A DNA stretch of 64,000 nt. Origin: Streptomyces natalensis ATCC 27448. Its GTDB lineage: Bacteria > Actinomycetota > Actinomycetes > Streptomycetales > Streptomycetaceae. Both the position numbers and the translations under genes were made by a program. Positions 42,313 through 53,794 of the stretch are shown piece by piece. Below the pieces are notes generated by a model. It did no database searches, was not told the origin of the DNA, and saw only the letters and a list, made by a program, of their open reading frames with translations. The stretch spans positions 863,940 to 927,939 of the forward strand of contig NZ_JRKI01000029.1 of the NCBI RefSeq assembly GCF_000935125.1. Direction: 5' to 3'. Every line of letters starts with the position of its first letter. Position 1 is the first letter of the stretch.

Positions 42313-42381
42313 TCGGCCATGATGACAGCCGCCGTCAGCAGCGCCCCCGCCGAGACCCCTGTCACCCCTGGCCGGACGTGG

Positions 42382-42912
42382 TCAGCTCGGGCCGGGGCCG
42401 CACCTGTCCAGGCGTGCGGCGAGCCGGCCGGTGTCGACGGAGGCGCGGCGCAGCACCTCGACGGCCCGGGATTCGGGGTCGTCCACCAGGGCGGCGAGCA
42501 GATCGAGGCAGCCGGCGCGGGTGGCGTAGCGGGCGTGGGCGCGGTCGAGGGCACCGTCCAGGGCGGCGGCCGCGGCCGGTGACCATCCGGGGACGCCGCC
42601 CTCGGTGACCAGGGGGACCGCGCCGGAGTCCTCGACGGTGCCGTGCCATTGGAGTCCGTAGCCGATGCTGCGCTGGACGAGATACCCGAGCAGCCGGGCG
42701 ATCTGGGGGCCGCCGTCGAAGGCGTCGCGCACCGCGGGGTCCGACTCCAGGAGGCCGTGCAGCAGATGCGCGGTGTCCACCTGGCGGTCGCCGTCGCGGG
42801 TGGCCCTCCTGCGGGCGGCGGAGACGACGGACGCCAGTTCCACGGTGAGCTGGGTGTCGAGGTCCACCTTGGCGGGGCCGTCGCCGCCACTATACGCAGT
42901 ACGGTTTTGCAC
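42382..42912 (-). CDS. Clp N-terminal (Clp-N) domain protein
   Basis: 176-residue stand-alone protein with Clp-N-like helical repeats. LDTQLTVELASVVSAARRRA ... VDTAHLLHGLLESDPAVRDAF matches the first repeat; AALDGALDRAHARYATRAGC with LDLLAALVDDPESRAVEVLR matches the second. No AAA+ domain follows, so it is not ClpC itself; such proteins may act as adaptors or decoys for ClpC. GTG 42912 starts VQNRT, the usual beginning; ribosome site weak. Confidence 0.8.
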   Translation of the reverse strand: MQNRTAYSGGDGPAKVDLDTQLTVELASVVSAARRRATRDGDRQVDTAHLLHGLLESDPAVRDAFDGGPQIARLLGYLVQRSIGYGLQWHGTVEDSGAVPLVTEGGVPGWSPAAAAALDGALDRAHARYATRAGCLDLLAALVDDPESRAVEVLRRASVDTGRLAARLDRCGPGPS

Positions 42913-43275
42913 AGACCCACCCCACCAGTCCCTGCGGCCTGGAACATCCCCGCTGGGAAGCATTTGCGCATCCCACGCTGGTTGGGGACGACCACACCGT
43001 TTCTCCTCCTTAGGGAGGAGATGGGACGGAGACGGGAGGAAGGTCGACGGATGGCCGAAACCCGCGTCTCGCACGCACCACCGGAACACCACCCGTCCCA
43101 CCTGCCTTCCGTCTGTTTTTCGTCAGTCCGTCCCTCGTCCGGCTGTTTCCCCGGCGGCGCCTCTGCACGAGTCTGATGGTGTATCAGCATTGAGGCCCGC
43201 GACTCTTGAACCTTCGCCTCCCTGCGGCTACGTTCCGCGGCACCAGCCAGGGACAGGCACCGAAGGGGTGGTCGT
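42913..43275. other. Gene-poor interval with purine-rich hairpin and possible 41-codon frame
   Basis: Contains a perfect hairpin TCTCCTCC-TTAG-GGAGGAGA (43002-43021) and a purine-rich run. ATG 43051, preceded by AGGAAGG at 8 nt, opens a 41-codon frame ending at 43176 with two Cys. Coding status not supported beyond the ribosome-site match. Confidence 0.35.
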
Positions 43276-43704
43276 ATGGCCGATGTCACCGCTCAGGCCC
43301 GGATCGAGGCACCGGCCGAGAAGATCTGGGACCGGCTGACCGACTTCGACTCGTACGGGCAGTGGAACGCCACCCACACCGACTTCCCTCAGGGCGGCCC
43401 CGCGGCACTCGAAGTGGGCGCGAGCTACGCGGAGAACATGAAGCTGATGGGCTTCCCCGCCGAGGTCGGCTGGACCGTGCGGGAGGTCGAGCCCGCCCGC
43501 CTCCTGGACATCGAGGGCAAGGGCCCGATGGGCGTCAGCCTGGGGATGCGCTACCAGCTGACGCCGGACGGCAAGGCCACGACGGTCCGGATCGACGGAA
43601 CGTTCACCGGGGCCGCGGTCTCCCTGATGGCCGGCAAGCTCAAGGACTCGGCGAGCGCGGCGCTCAACGAGTCGCTGCGCAAGCTCGCGGGGCTGGTGGG
43701 CTGA
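43276..43704 (+). CDS. SRPBCC (START-like) family protein
   Basis: 142-residue helix-grip protein. TAQARIEAPAEKIWDRLTDF followed by YGQWNATHTDFP and the C-terminal amphipathic helix SLMAGKLKDSASAALNESLR are diagnostic of polyketide-cyclase/dehydrase-like SRPBCC proteins that bind hydrophobic ligands. ATG 43276 with AAGGGG upstream. Monocistronic; ligand unknown. Confidence 0.85.
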   Translation: MADVTAQARIEAPAEKIWDRLTDFDSYGQWNATHTDFPQGGPAALEVGASYAENMKLMGFPAEVGWTVREVEPARLLDIEGKGPMGVSLGMRYQLTPDGKATTVRIDGTFTGAAVSLMAGKLKDSASAALNESLRKLAGLVG

Positions 43705-43818
43705 GGCGGGGCACGCCACGCCGGGCGCACCCCGTACCTCTGCCCCGTTCCCCCTGACCCCGCTCCCCCACGACCCCGCTCGGTCCTCCCTGTCGAGGAC
43801 CAGCTTCCTCGGCGAGGG

Positions 43819-44463
43819 TCAGTCCTCCTCGGCAAGGATCAGATACAGCTCCTTGCGGGCCTTGTTGACCACCGCCATGGCCTTCTCCCGCTGTTCGGGA
43901 CTGCCGGTGGCCCACACCTGGCGGAACGCCTCGACCAGACCGCCGCCCGCCTTGCGTATCTCGTTCATCGCCTCCCAGTCGACGCCGCGTCCGGCGTCCT
44001 CCCAGGGGACGTCCGAACCACTCTCGGCCTCGGCGCGGCCGGCCTCGGTCAGGGAGAAGAGCTTCTTGCCGCCCTCGCTGGCGTTGGTGATCAGCCCCTC
44101 GTCCTCCAGGAGCTGGAGGGTGGGATAGACCGAACCGGGGCTGGGCTTCCACGCCCCGCCACTGCGCTCGGCGATCTCCTGGATCATTTCGTAGCCGTGC
44201 ATCGGACGGTCCTTGAGGAGCGCCAGTATCGAGGCGCGCACATCGCCGCGCCGCGCCCGGCCGCGCGGTCCGCCGCCGCGGCCCCGGCCGCCGAAGGGCG
44301 GGCCCCCGAAAGGCGGCCCGAAGCCGCCGAACGCGGGGCGCCCCCGCTCGAAGCCGCCGGCGAACTCTCCCCAACCGCCCCGGCGCCCGGGGCTGCCGCG
44401 CTCATGGCGCTGCTCGTGTCCGTGCTCGTGAGGGCCGCCGTGGTGATGTCCCTGTCCACGCAT
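43819..44463 (-). CDS. PadR-family regulator with His/Gly-rich N-terminus
   Basis: 214-residue repressor. The first ~75 residues are rich in His, Gly, Arg and Pro (GHHHGGPHEHGHEQRHERG; FGGFGPPFGGPPFGGRG), then a PadR winged helix (VRASILALLKDRPMHGYEM, SPGSVYPTLQLLEDEGLI) and a helical C-terminus for dimerisation. The His-rich leader could bind metal, as in YqjI-type PadR proteins. ATG 44463. A 10-bp palindrome CGATATATCG lies ~100 bp upstream. Divergent from phzF-like gene. Confidence 0.88.
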   Translation of the reverse strand: MRGQGHHHGGPHEHGHEQRHERGSPGRRGGWGEFAGGFERGRPAFGGFGPPFGGPPFGGRGRGGGPRGRARRGDVRASILALLKDRPMHGYEMIQEIAERSGGAWKPSPGSVYPTLQLLEDEGLITNASEGGKKLFSLTEAGRAEAESGSDVPWEDAGRGVDWEAMNEIRKAGGGLVEAFRQVWATGSPEQREKAMAVVNKARKELYLILAEED

Positions 44464-44566
44464 GGTGGTGCCTTTCTGCTCGTATCGCCGTGTTCTCGCT
44501 TCGCCGTGGTGCACCCACGGCACTGCCTGTATCGCCATCCATCGTTGACCGATCGCGATGCCTCAA

Positions 44567-44576
44567 CGATATATCG
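44567..44576. promoter_or_regulatory. CGATATATCG palindrome, candidate PadR operator
   Basis: Perfect AT-rich 10-bp palindrome in the padR-phzF intergenic region; it resembles GATATATC-type sites of PadR-like repressors and stands out in GC-rich DNA. Confidence 0.6.
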
Positions 44577-44721
44577 AGAAGACTTGCCGAACAACCCCCT
44601 TTTTCCGGTGACCGCCGCGAGCCCTCCCGCCAGTTCTCGCCGCATCGCGCACCCGATCCGGGGCCAATTTCCCGGGATTGGCCTTGGCCTGCGGTTTTGT
44701 GGCGCCCCTACGCTCGCGGCC

Positions 44722-45540
44722 ATGAGGATTCGTATCGTCGACGCCTTCAGTGCGCGTCCGTTCGCCGGCAACCCCGCAGGAGTCGTGCTCCTCGACTCCG
44801 ACGCCTTCCCCGACGACGCCTGGCTCCAGCGGGTCGCTGCCGAGGTCAACCTCTCCGAGACCGCGTATGCGCATCGGCTGCCCGCCGGTGGCGACGCCGA
44901 CTGGGCGCTGCGCTGGTTCACGCCGGCCGCCGAGGTGAACATGTGCGGGCACGCCACCTTGGCCACCGCGCATGTCCTGCACACCACCGGGGCCGCGAGC
45001 GGCACGGTGCGCTTCCGTACCCGCAGCGGGGTGCTGATCACGACCACCGGGGACGAGGGGGCGATCACCATGGACTTCCCCACCGCGCCGCTGACCGAGG
45101 TGGCGGTGCCGCCGGTCGTCGCATCGGCACTGGGCACCGAGATCCGGTCGGCGTACGACACCGGCCCGCACGTCGGCGATCTGCTGGTCGAGCTGGCCGA
45201 CGAGAAGGCCGTGGGGGCGCTGGCGCCGGACCTCAAGGCGCTGGCGGGGCACGGCGGCCGGGGCGTGATCGCCACCGCACGCGCCGAAGACCCCGACGGC
45301 GGCTACGACTTCCGCTCGCGCTGCTTCTTCCCGGGGCTGGGTATCGACGAGGACCCGGTGACGGGGAGCGCCCACACCGCACTCGCCCCGTTCTGGTCGG
45401 CGCGCCTGGGCCGCGAGGCCCTGGTCGGGTTGCAGGGCGGGCCCCGTACCGGATGCGTACGGACCGAGCTGCGCGACGACCGGACGCTGCTGACCGGGAG
45501 CGCGGTCACCGTCATCGACGGCGAACTGCTCGCCGGCTGA
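44722..45540 (+). CDS. PhzF-family isomerase-like protein
   Basis: 272-residue two-domain diaminopimelate-epimerase fold. MRIRIVDAFSARPFAGNPAG with conserved Glu in LSETAYA (~45), NMCGHATLATAH, and the second-domain DEDPVTGSAHTALAPFW are the PhzF hallmarks. In phenazine makers PhzF isomerises DHHA; in streptomycetes without phz genes the role is unknown. ATG 44722, first in-frame methionine giving a full N-terminus. Its divergent neighbour is padR. Confidence 0.88.
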   Translation: MRIRIVDAFSARPFAGNPAGVVLLDSDAFPDDAWLQRVAAEVNLSETAYAHRLPAGGDADWALRWFTPAAEVNMCGHATLATAHVLHTTGAASGTVRFRTRSGVLITTTGDEGAITMDFPTAPLTEVAVPPVVASALGTEIRSAYDTGPHVGDLLVELADEKAVGALAPDLKALAGHGGRGVIATARAEDPDGGYDFRSRCFFPGLGIDEDPVTGSAHTALAPFWSARLGREALVGLQGGPRTGCVRTELRDDRTLLTGSAVTVIDGELLAG

Positions 45541-45632
45541 AACCTGCGGACGGCCGAACCTGCGGACGGCGCGGGCCGCTCAGCCGGCAGCCCTCACACG
45601 GCACCCGCCCACATGGCGTCCCGCGCCCCGCA

Positions 45633-46511
45633 TCAAGCCGTCGGAAGCCACCCCACCCGGCCCGCGAGCAGCGCATAGCCGACGAACGCCACGATGTCGA
45701 TGAGGGCATGGGCCGCGACCAGCGGCCCGACCCGGCCCCAGCGCCGGTAGAGCAGGACGAAGATCACGCCCATCACCATGTTGCCGAAGAAGCCGCCGAT
45801 GCCCTGATAGAGGTGGTACGAGCCGCGCAGCACCGCGCTCGCGGCGAGCGCCGCCATCGGGGCCCAGCCCAACTGGCCCAGTCGGCGCAGCAGATAGCCG
45901 ACGACGATGACCTCTTCCAGGACGGCGTTCTGCACCGCGGAGGCGATCAGCACCGGGATCTTCCACCACACCTCGGGCAGCGCCTCGGGGACCACCGTGA
46001 GGTTGACTCCGGCCGCCCGCGCGCCCAGATAGAGCAGCAGTCCGCTGCCGCCGATGACCGCGGCCAACCCGACCCCACGGCTCAGATCAAAGCCCGGCCG
46101 CCGCCGGTCGAACCCGATGGCGCGCAGTCCGCCCGCCCGTTCCCGCAGCAGGAAGTGCGCCACCAGGGCGACGGGCACCAGGGCGGTCGCGATGCCGAAG
46201 AGCTGCCACGCCAGATCCAGCCAGGGGCGCCCGGGTGCCTGAGAGGCATTGAGCGTGGCCGCCTGGTGTTTGAGGGCACCGGACTTGGTCACCGAGCCGA
46301 TGAAACTGATCAGTGCCGACAGTGCGCTGGCTCCCAGCGAGAGCGCCAGTACGAGCAGCGTTTCGCTCTTCAGGATGCTGCGGCCGGGCCCCTCCGCGGT
46401 CCCCGCACCGCTCCCCGTACCAGGCCCGTGACCTGGAACGTCCGCATCGGCCACAGGACGTGTCTCCGGCTCCACGCTTCCTCCACTTCCGCACTGCCGT
46501 CTCTTCGCCAT
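45633..46511 (-). CDS. CPBP (CAAX/Abi) family intramembrane metalloprotease
   Basis: 292-residue membrane protein with about eight helices. The CPBP motifs are present: EEVIVVGYLLRR (EExxxR-like, with Gly-Tyr in place of Arg region), RGSYHLYQGIGGFFGN with His, and AAHALIDIVAFVGYA. Such glutamic/metal-dependent intramembrane proteases or putative immunity proteins cut membrane substrates. ~45-residue acidic/Gly-rich cytoplasmic N-terminus. Start ATG 46511; GTG one codon earlier. Confidence 0.85.
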   Translation of the reverse strand: MAKRRQCGSGGSVEPETRPVADADVPGHGPGTGSGAGTAEGPGRSILKSETLLVLALSLGASALSALISFIGSVTKSGALKHQAATLNASQAPGRPWLDLAWQLFGIATALVPVALVAHFLLRERAGGLRAIGFDRRRPGFDLSRGVGLAAVIGGSGLLLYLGARAAGVNLTVVPEALPEVWWKIPVLIASAVQNAVLEEVIVVGYLLRRLGQLGWAPMAALAASAVLRGSYHLYQGIGGFFGNMVMGVIFVLLYRRWGRVGPLVAAHALIDIVAFVGYALLAGRVGWLPTA

Positions 46512-46746
46512 CACCGTCCCGCCAGGGTCTCGGCACCAGTGGCGAAGAGCGCGCGACAGGCCGGGGACTCGTCCACGCAGTCGACCGGCTCCGGGCCCGC
46601 GGGCGCTGCGAGCACCGCACGGGGGCGCTGCCGCATCAGACGTGAGCGTCACCGCAGCAGGACGTCACAGCTTGCCCGATCCGTCCGTACCGCGGGCCAC
46701 CGGGGTCCGCCCTCGGCACCCTCCGGGCGGCGGCTCGCGATGCGCG

Positions 46747-48294
46747 TTACGCGCTCTCCACCGCGTGCCGCGGCCCCGGTACGGCCGACGCGCCGGCCGG
46801 CCAGGCGACCGGCCAGGTGTGCACGGGGTCTCCGGCGTGCATCAGCTCGCTGTAGCGGCGGGTCATCGCGGTCAGCGCGGCGTCGCGGTCCAGCCCCTGG
46901 CGCAGGGCGTGGTGGAAGGCCGCGGCCTGCCAGGACGCGCCGTTGACGCGGCGGGCGCAGCGGTCCTCGATGATGCCCAGATACAGGTCCCGGTCGGCCG
47001 GTTCGACGCCCCAGGCGTCCAGGCCGGCCGCCGCCAGGGGCAGCAGTTCCCGGCGGACGAGCCGTACGGCGGGGATCTCGGCGATGCCGCCGCCGCGGCC
47101 GGGGCGGGGCCATTGGAGGTCGGCGTCGATGCCGTAGCGGCAGGCGGTGTCGAAATTGGCGGCCGCTGCGGCGAACGGCAGACGGGTCCAGATGGGGCGG
47201 GGCTCCTCGGCCAGCGCCCGCACCAGGCCGTAGTAGAAGGCCGTGTTGGCGATGACGTCGGCGACGGTGGGGCCGGCGGGCAGGACGCGGTTCTCCACCC
47301 TCAGGTGGGCCTTGCCGTCGGCGACGGCGTAGACGGGGCGGTTCCAGCGGTAGACCGTGCCGTTGTGCAGCACCAGTTCGGCGAGGTCGGGCGCGCCGCC
47401 CTCGGCGATGGTGCGCAGCGGATCCTGGGGCCCGCAGATCGGCAGCAGCGGCGGGAAGTACCGCAGATTCTCCTCGAAGAGGTCGTAGGCGGAATCCACC
47501 CAGCGCTCCCCGAACCAGGTGCGCGGGCGCACTCCCTGGGCCTGGAGTTCGGGTGCCCGGGTGTCGGTCGACTGCTGGAATACCGGCGGCCGCGATTCGC
47601 GCCACAGCTCGCGGCCGAAGAGGAAGGGCGAGTTGGCGCCGACGGCGATCTGTACGGCGGCGATGGCCTGCGCGGCGTTCCAGACGGCGGCGAAGCGGCC
47701 CGGGGTGACCTGGAGGTGCAGCTGGACGGACGTACAGGCGGCCTCCGGCGCTATCGAGGCCGAACGGGAGACCAGATGCTCCACGCCCTGTATGTCGATC
47801 GCGAAGTCCTCACCGCGGGCCGCCCGCATCTGGTCGTTGAGCAGCACATAGCGGTCGATGGCGGAGAGATTGGCGGCCGTGAGGTCGGTGGCGGCCAGGG
47901 TGGGCAGGATGCCGATCATCACTATCCGGGCGGCGACCTCGCGGGCTTTTCGGTCGGCGTAGGCAAGGCCCGTACGGAGTTCCTCGGCAAGCTGGTCCAG
48001 GACGCGGCCGGCCAATCGGTGCGGGGCGATGTTGACCTCAAGATTGCACCGGGCGAGTTCGGTCTGGAAATCGCGGCTGGCGATGCGCTCCAGTACCTGG
48101 GAGTTCAGCATTCTCGGCAGCCCGTCCGCGCCCGCGAGATTCAGCTCGATCTCCAGGCCGATGAGATTCTTGGGCCGGTCGAACCGCTTCTCCGCCAGGA
48201 GGGTGCGCAATCCGGCGAGACACTCGTGCAGCTTTCTTCGATAACGCTCCCGGTCGGCCAGGTCGATCCCGTCCGCGGCGACCTTCTCCCCCAT
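46747..48294 (-). CDS. Glutamate-cysteine ligase family protein (GCS2 type)
   Basis: 515-residue ATP-grasp-independent carboxylate-amine ligase. The N-terminal GLEIELNLAGADGLPRMLNS holds the Mg/ATP-binding glutamates, then RCNLEVNIAPHRL, SVQLHLQVTPGRFAAVWNAA, and LRVENRVLPAGPTVADVIAN with the catalytic Arg. Similar to long GCS2-type proteins of streptomycetes, distinct from EgtA. Product probably a gamma-glutamyl compound; not provable here. ATG 48294 with AAGGG 8 nt upstream. Confidence 0.85.
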   Translation of the reverse strand: MGEKVAADGIDLADRERYRRKLHECLAGLRTLLAEKRFDRPKNLIGLEIELNLAGADGLPRMLNSQVLERIASRDFQTELARCNLEVNIAPHRLAGRVLDQLAEELRTGLAYADRKAREVAARIVMIGILPTLAATDLTAANLSAIDRYVLLNDQMRAARGEDFAIDIQGVEHLVSRSASIAPEAACTSVQLHLQVTPGRFAAVWNAAQAIAAVQIAVGANSPFLFGRELWRESRPPVFQQSTDTRAPELQAQGVRPRTWFGERWVDSAYDLFEENLRYFPPLLPICGPQDPLRTIAEGGAPDLAELVLHNGTVYRWNRPVYAVADGKAHLRVENRVLPAGPTVADVIANTAFYYGLVRALAEEPRPIWTRLPFAAAAANFDTACRYGIDADLQWPRPGRGGGIAEIPAVRLVRRELLPLAAAGLDAWGVEPADRDLYLGIIEDRCARRVNGASWQAAAFHHALRQGLDRDAALTAMTRRYSELMHAGDPVHTWPVAWPAGASAVPGPRHAVESA

Positions 48295-48922
48295 CGAAGG
48301 GTCCCTTCTCGATCGAGCGAACGGCCCGCGGCCACGGGCCGGTTGGGCCGTCCCCGCCACCACCGGGGCACGCGCTACGGTCGATGATGCCCCGGCAATC
48401 TGATCGATAACGCATCGGCGGTGTGACGCTCCCGATAGGCTCGAAGCGACGGATTGGCCGGATGGAAGCCGGCCTGCGGACAGAACGGGCGCGGGGTGCG
48501 ACGCGGCACATTCCCCGGGCATATCTCGACGGCGATCGCCATCCGCATTTCTCTTGTGAAAATCACCGATGAGATCCGGCCTACCGCTTCCGGTGGGAAA
48601 TACGAGGTGGCGCCTCCAAAGGCCCGTACAAAGCGGCGAAAATCACCCCGCGAAGGGCCTCGCAAAAGGGTCTGGATTCCTCCTTGCAGGAAATCGGCAA
48701 GCAAAGTAGCCGAAACATTTTCAGAACATACGTCGTATAAACTCCGCACACGAGGCAGAGAGTTGACGCCCGGTGCCGTGGCGTACCCGCCGGCGCCGGA
48801 GCACTGCGGTGCCGCCCCACCGGGCCGCCGCTCCGGTCGGCCATGCTCTGGCCCCGCAAGCTGACAGCGCCGTCCGCACCTGCCCGGCTTCACCGTGTCT
48901 CCGAAGTGAGAGGCGACCCACC
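48295..48922. other. 628-bp interval without a convincing gene, AT-richer centre
   Basis: Bases ~48530-48750 have visibly lower GC than the surroundings, and stop codons break all frames. TATAAA near 48736 could be a -10 element for the rightward gene at 48923. No RNA family is recognised. Confidence 0.5.
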
Positions 48923-49513
48923 ATGCCGCTGCACCTCCCCCCTGCCCCTGCGCCCGCCCTGCGCAGCGTTCTCACCGCCCTCGGCTCGCCCACCGCCCTC
49001 CGCGAGGCCCCCGCCGCCCTGCGCTCCGCGCACGGCCCGCTCGCCCCCGATCACCCCTTGCCGGTCCACGTATGGAAGGACGTCCGCGGCGCGAGCGGCC
49101 CGCCACGCACCCGGCTGGCCGGATGGCGCTTCCTGGTGCGCAGCGGGGAGCGTGCGGCGGCGGCAGCCGAGGCACGGCTCACCGCCGACGGCTGGACGTT
49201 CTCGCACTTCTGCGGCGGCCCCTACGTCGCCGCCACGGAACAGGCTCTCCACCAGGCCGAAGCGCTGGCCGTGCCGTACCAGCCACGGCTGCTGTCCGTA
49301 CCGGAGCTGTACATGGTCACCCTGTGGCTGCACCACGACACGGCCTCGGACGGCACCGACGGTCTGCCCGCCCCCGGCGATCTGCTGGTGCCGCTGGCGC
49401 CCGCCCCGCCGGGCATCGCCCCGCACCGCCCCCACCGGGTCGCCGATCTGCTGCCGCGGCTCACCCTCCGCCTCACCCCGCCCGGACCGCTGCTGGACTC
49501 CCCGGCCGCCTGA
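48923..49513 (+). CDS. Conserved hypothetical protein
   Basis: 196-residue, Pro- and Ala-rich soluble protein. I do not recognise the family. The middle (LAGWRFLVRSGERAAAAAEA, GWTFSHFCGGPYVAATEQAL, VPELYMVTLWLHHD) reads like a compact alpha/beta domain with consistent codon bias, and ends with a Leu/Pro-rich tail. ATG 48923 with GAGAGG upstream. No signal peptide or membrane helix. Confidence 0.72.
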   Translation: MPLHLPPAPAPALRSVLTALGSPTALREAPAALRSAHGPLAPDHPLPVHVWKDVRGASGPPRTRLAGWRFLVRSGERAAAAAEARLTADGWTFSHFCGGPYVAATEQALHQAEALAVPYQPRLLSVPELYMVTLWLHHDTASDGTDGLPAPGDLLVPLAPAPPGIAPHRPHRVADLLPRLTLRLTPPGPLLDSPAA

Positions 49514-49843
49514 GGGCGTACGCCGTAGCCCGTCCCCGGCGCCCCGCGCTCCCTTGTGGCCGCGGGGCGCCCGGCTGCGTCCGAGTGCGTCCGTCAAGGG
49601 CCTCCGGAGTCGCGAAAACACCTTCCGGCCCCCTTGAGGACCCCAACCCCCTTGGGTACGAATGCATTTGAACCGCCCGCACGGGTGATGCGTCCTTATC
49701 CAGTGCGCACAACTGCTGCGAAATCCCTGCGGAAACCCGTCCGTGGGGCAACACTGGGACCAACCGAGGGAAACGGGGGAGCGGCCATGGCCATCTCATC
49801 GAGCCGCACTACGACGTTCACACCGCAGCGAAAGACAACTTCC
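49514..49843. other. 330-bp interval, upstream of the DUF5999 gene
   Basis: No independent gene seen. ATG 49787 with GGGGGAG upstream is in frame with the DUF5999 gene and may be its true start (84 residues). Confidence 0.4.
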
Positions 49844-50041
49844 ATGTGCCAGCACCAACCTCCTTGCCCGTCCGCGGACTCCAGCGACCGGGAAGCCGCG
49901 CATCCCGTGGCGCACCACCCCGAGCAGGGCTGGAGCCTGCTGTGCAATGGCGTCCTGCTCTTCGAGGACACCGGTGAGCTGCTGCCCGACGGGCAGGTCA
50001 TCGCCCCGCACCGGCCGCAGGCCGTCGCCAGCGTGGCCTGA
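49844..50041 (+). CDS. DUF5999 small protein
   Basis: 65-residue protein widespread in Streptomyces: MCQHQPPCPSADSSDREAAH, then HPEQGWSLLCNGVLLFEDTG and LPDGQVIAPHRP. Three Cys and several His could bind metal or a cluster, as with WhiB-sized partners; unproven. ATG 49844 matches the family start; ATG 49787 has the better ribosome site. Ends before a hairpin shared with gcvP. Confidence 0.85.
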   Translation: MCQHQPPCPSADSSDREAAHPVAHHPEQGWSLLCNGVLLFEDTGELLPDGQVIAPHRPQAVASVA

Positions 50042-50064
50042 CCTCCGGCGCCTGGCAGAACAAC

Positions 50065-50094
50065 AGGGCCCCCGGCGAGTGCGCCGAGGGCCCT
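50065..50094. terminator. Hairpin between DUF5999 and gcvP
   Basis: AGGGCCCCCGGCG (50065-50077) pairs with CGCCGAGGGCCCT (50082-50094), one mismatch, between convergent genes. Confidence 0.75.
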
Positions 50095-50122
50095 TGACGT
50101 TGTCCGGAGGGACCGGTGGTGA

Positions 50123-53008
<2,886 letters not shown>

Positions 53009-53042
53009 CTGCGGGGGCCTCCTGGTCATAGCGACCTACGAG

Positions 53043-53064
53043 GGGCACCACGGCGCTGGTGCCC
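53043..53064 (-). terminator. Hairpin in riboswitch expression platform
   Basis: GGGCACCA (53043-53050) pairs with TGGTGCCC (53057-53064), between riboswitch and gcvP. The 13-mer CGGCGCTGGTGCC occurs here and again at 53154-53166 in the second aptamer, so alternative pairing is possible. Confidence 0.65.
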
Positions 53065-53070
53065 GGACGG

Positions 53071-53287
53071 CCTCCCCCTCTGTCATCTCAACCTGAGAGC
53101 TTCACCGGCCCGCAGGAGGCGGCCCGGCTTTCACCGTCGGTGAGGAGGGGTCCCGGCGCTGGTGCCTTTCCGCGGCCCGACCTGCTTTCCAGAGTGACCT
53201 CGTCCATGCGGTACGGATGCCTGAGAGATTCCGGGGAGGAGTTGCTCCTTCGGCGCCCCCGTCGCGAACGACAAGGGACTCTCCCGC
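53071..53287 (-). ncRNA. Tandem glycine riboswitch of gcvP
   Basis: On the minus strand the first aptamer runs from GCGGGAGAGTCCC through CGCCGAAGGAGCAA and AATCTCTCAGGC to GACGAGGTCACTCTGGAAAG; the second continues through ACCGACGGTGAAAGC and AAGCTCTCAGGTTGAGATGA to CAGAGGGGGAGG. Two glycine-binding cores with the repeated CTCTCAGG segment are the mark of the cooperative gcvT-type element. By family knowledge, glycine binding turns expression of the cleavage system on. Confidence 0.93.
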
Positions 53288-53410
53288 ATGGGGTCAGCGG
53301 CCATTCGCCAGCCTACCAGCGCACCTGTTGGGCGAACCTTCGAGTGGCCGGGGCGGGAAATGTGCCGTTTGGTAGGTGTCACAGGGCCGTTGCGACCACT
53401 AGGAGGGGCC

Positions 53411-53794
53411 GTGCACACCGATATTGATCCCCGGAGCCTGATCGGCCGCAAAGCGTTCGACAGGAACGGCACCAAGATCGGCACCATTGATGAGGTCTAT
53501 CTCGATGACGCGACCGGCGAACCCGAATGGGCGGCCGTGCGCACCGGCCTTTTCAGCCGGGATGCGTTCGTCCCCCTGGAACCCAGCGAGCTGGTCGAGG
53601 AAGGGCTACAGATCCCCTACGACCGCAAGCTGATCAAGGACGCCCCGGATTTCGGGGTGGGCCGCCATCTCTCCCCCGAGCAGGAACTCCAGCTCTACCA
53701 CCACTACCGGCTGGATATCTCCTCCCCGGAATCCGACGCCGCTTCGCCCCCGGGCGACAAGGACTTCGGCCACGTCGCCGGATCGGACGACTGA
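53411..53794 (+). CDS. PRC-barrel domain protein
   Basis: 127-residue protein. VHTDIDPRSLIGRKAFDRNG, GTIDEVYLDDATGEPEWAAV and RDAFVPLEPSELVEEGLQIP make one PRC-barrel, a fold of RNA- or protein-binding and membrane-adaptor proteins. Tail is acidic with LSPEQELQLYHHY. GTG 53411 with AGGAGG 5 nt upstream. Its last 91 bp overlap the end of dinB on the opposite strand. Probably stress-related as other actinobacterial PRC proteins; inferred. Confidence 0.87.
   Translation: MHTDIDPRSLIGRKAFDRNGTKIGTIDEVYLDDATGEPEWAAVRTGLFSRDAFVPLEPSELVEEGLQIPYDRKLIKDAPDFGVGRHLSPEQELQLYHHYRLDISSPESDAASPPGDKDFGHVAGSDD

Noticed and set aside
48581..48859. 92-codon reverse frame in the AT-richer gap
   Set aside because: Codon use is not Streptomyces-like and no start signal is seen.
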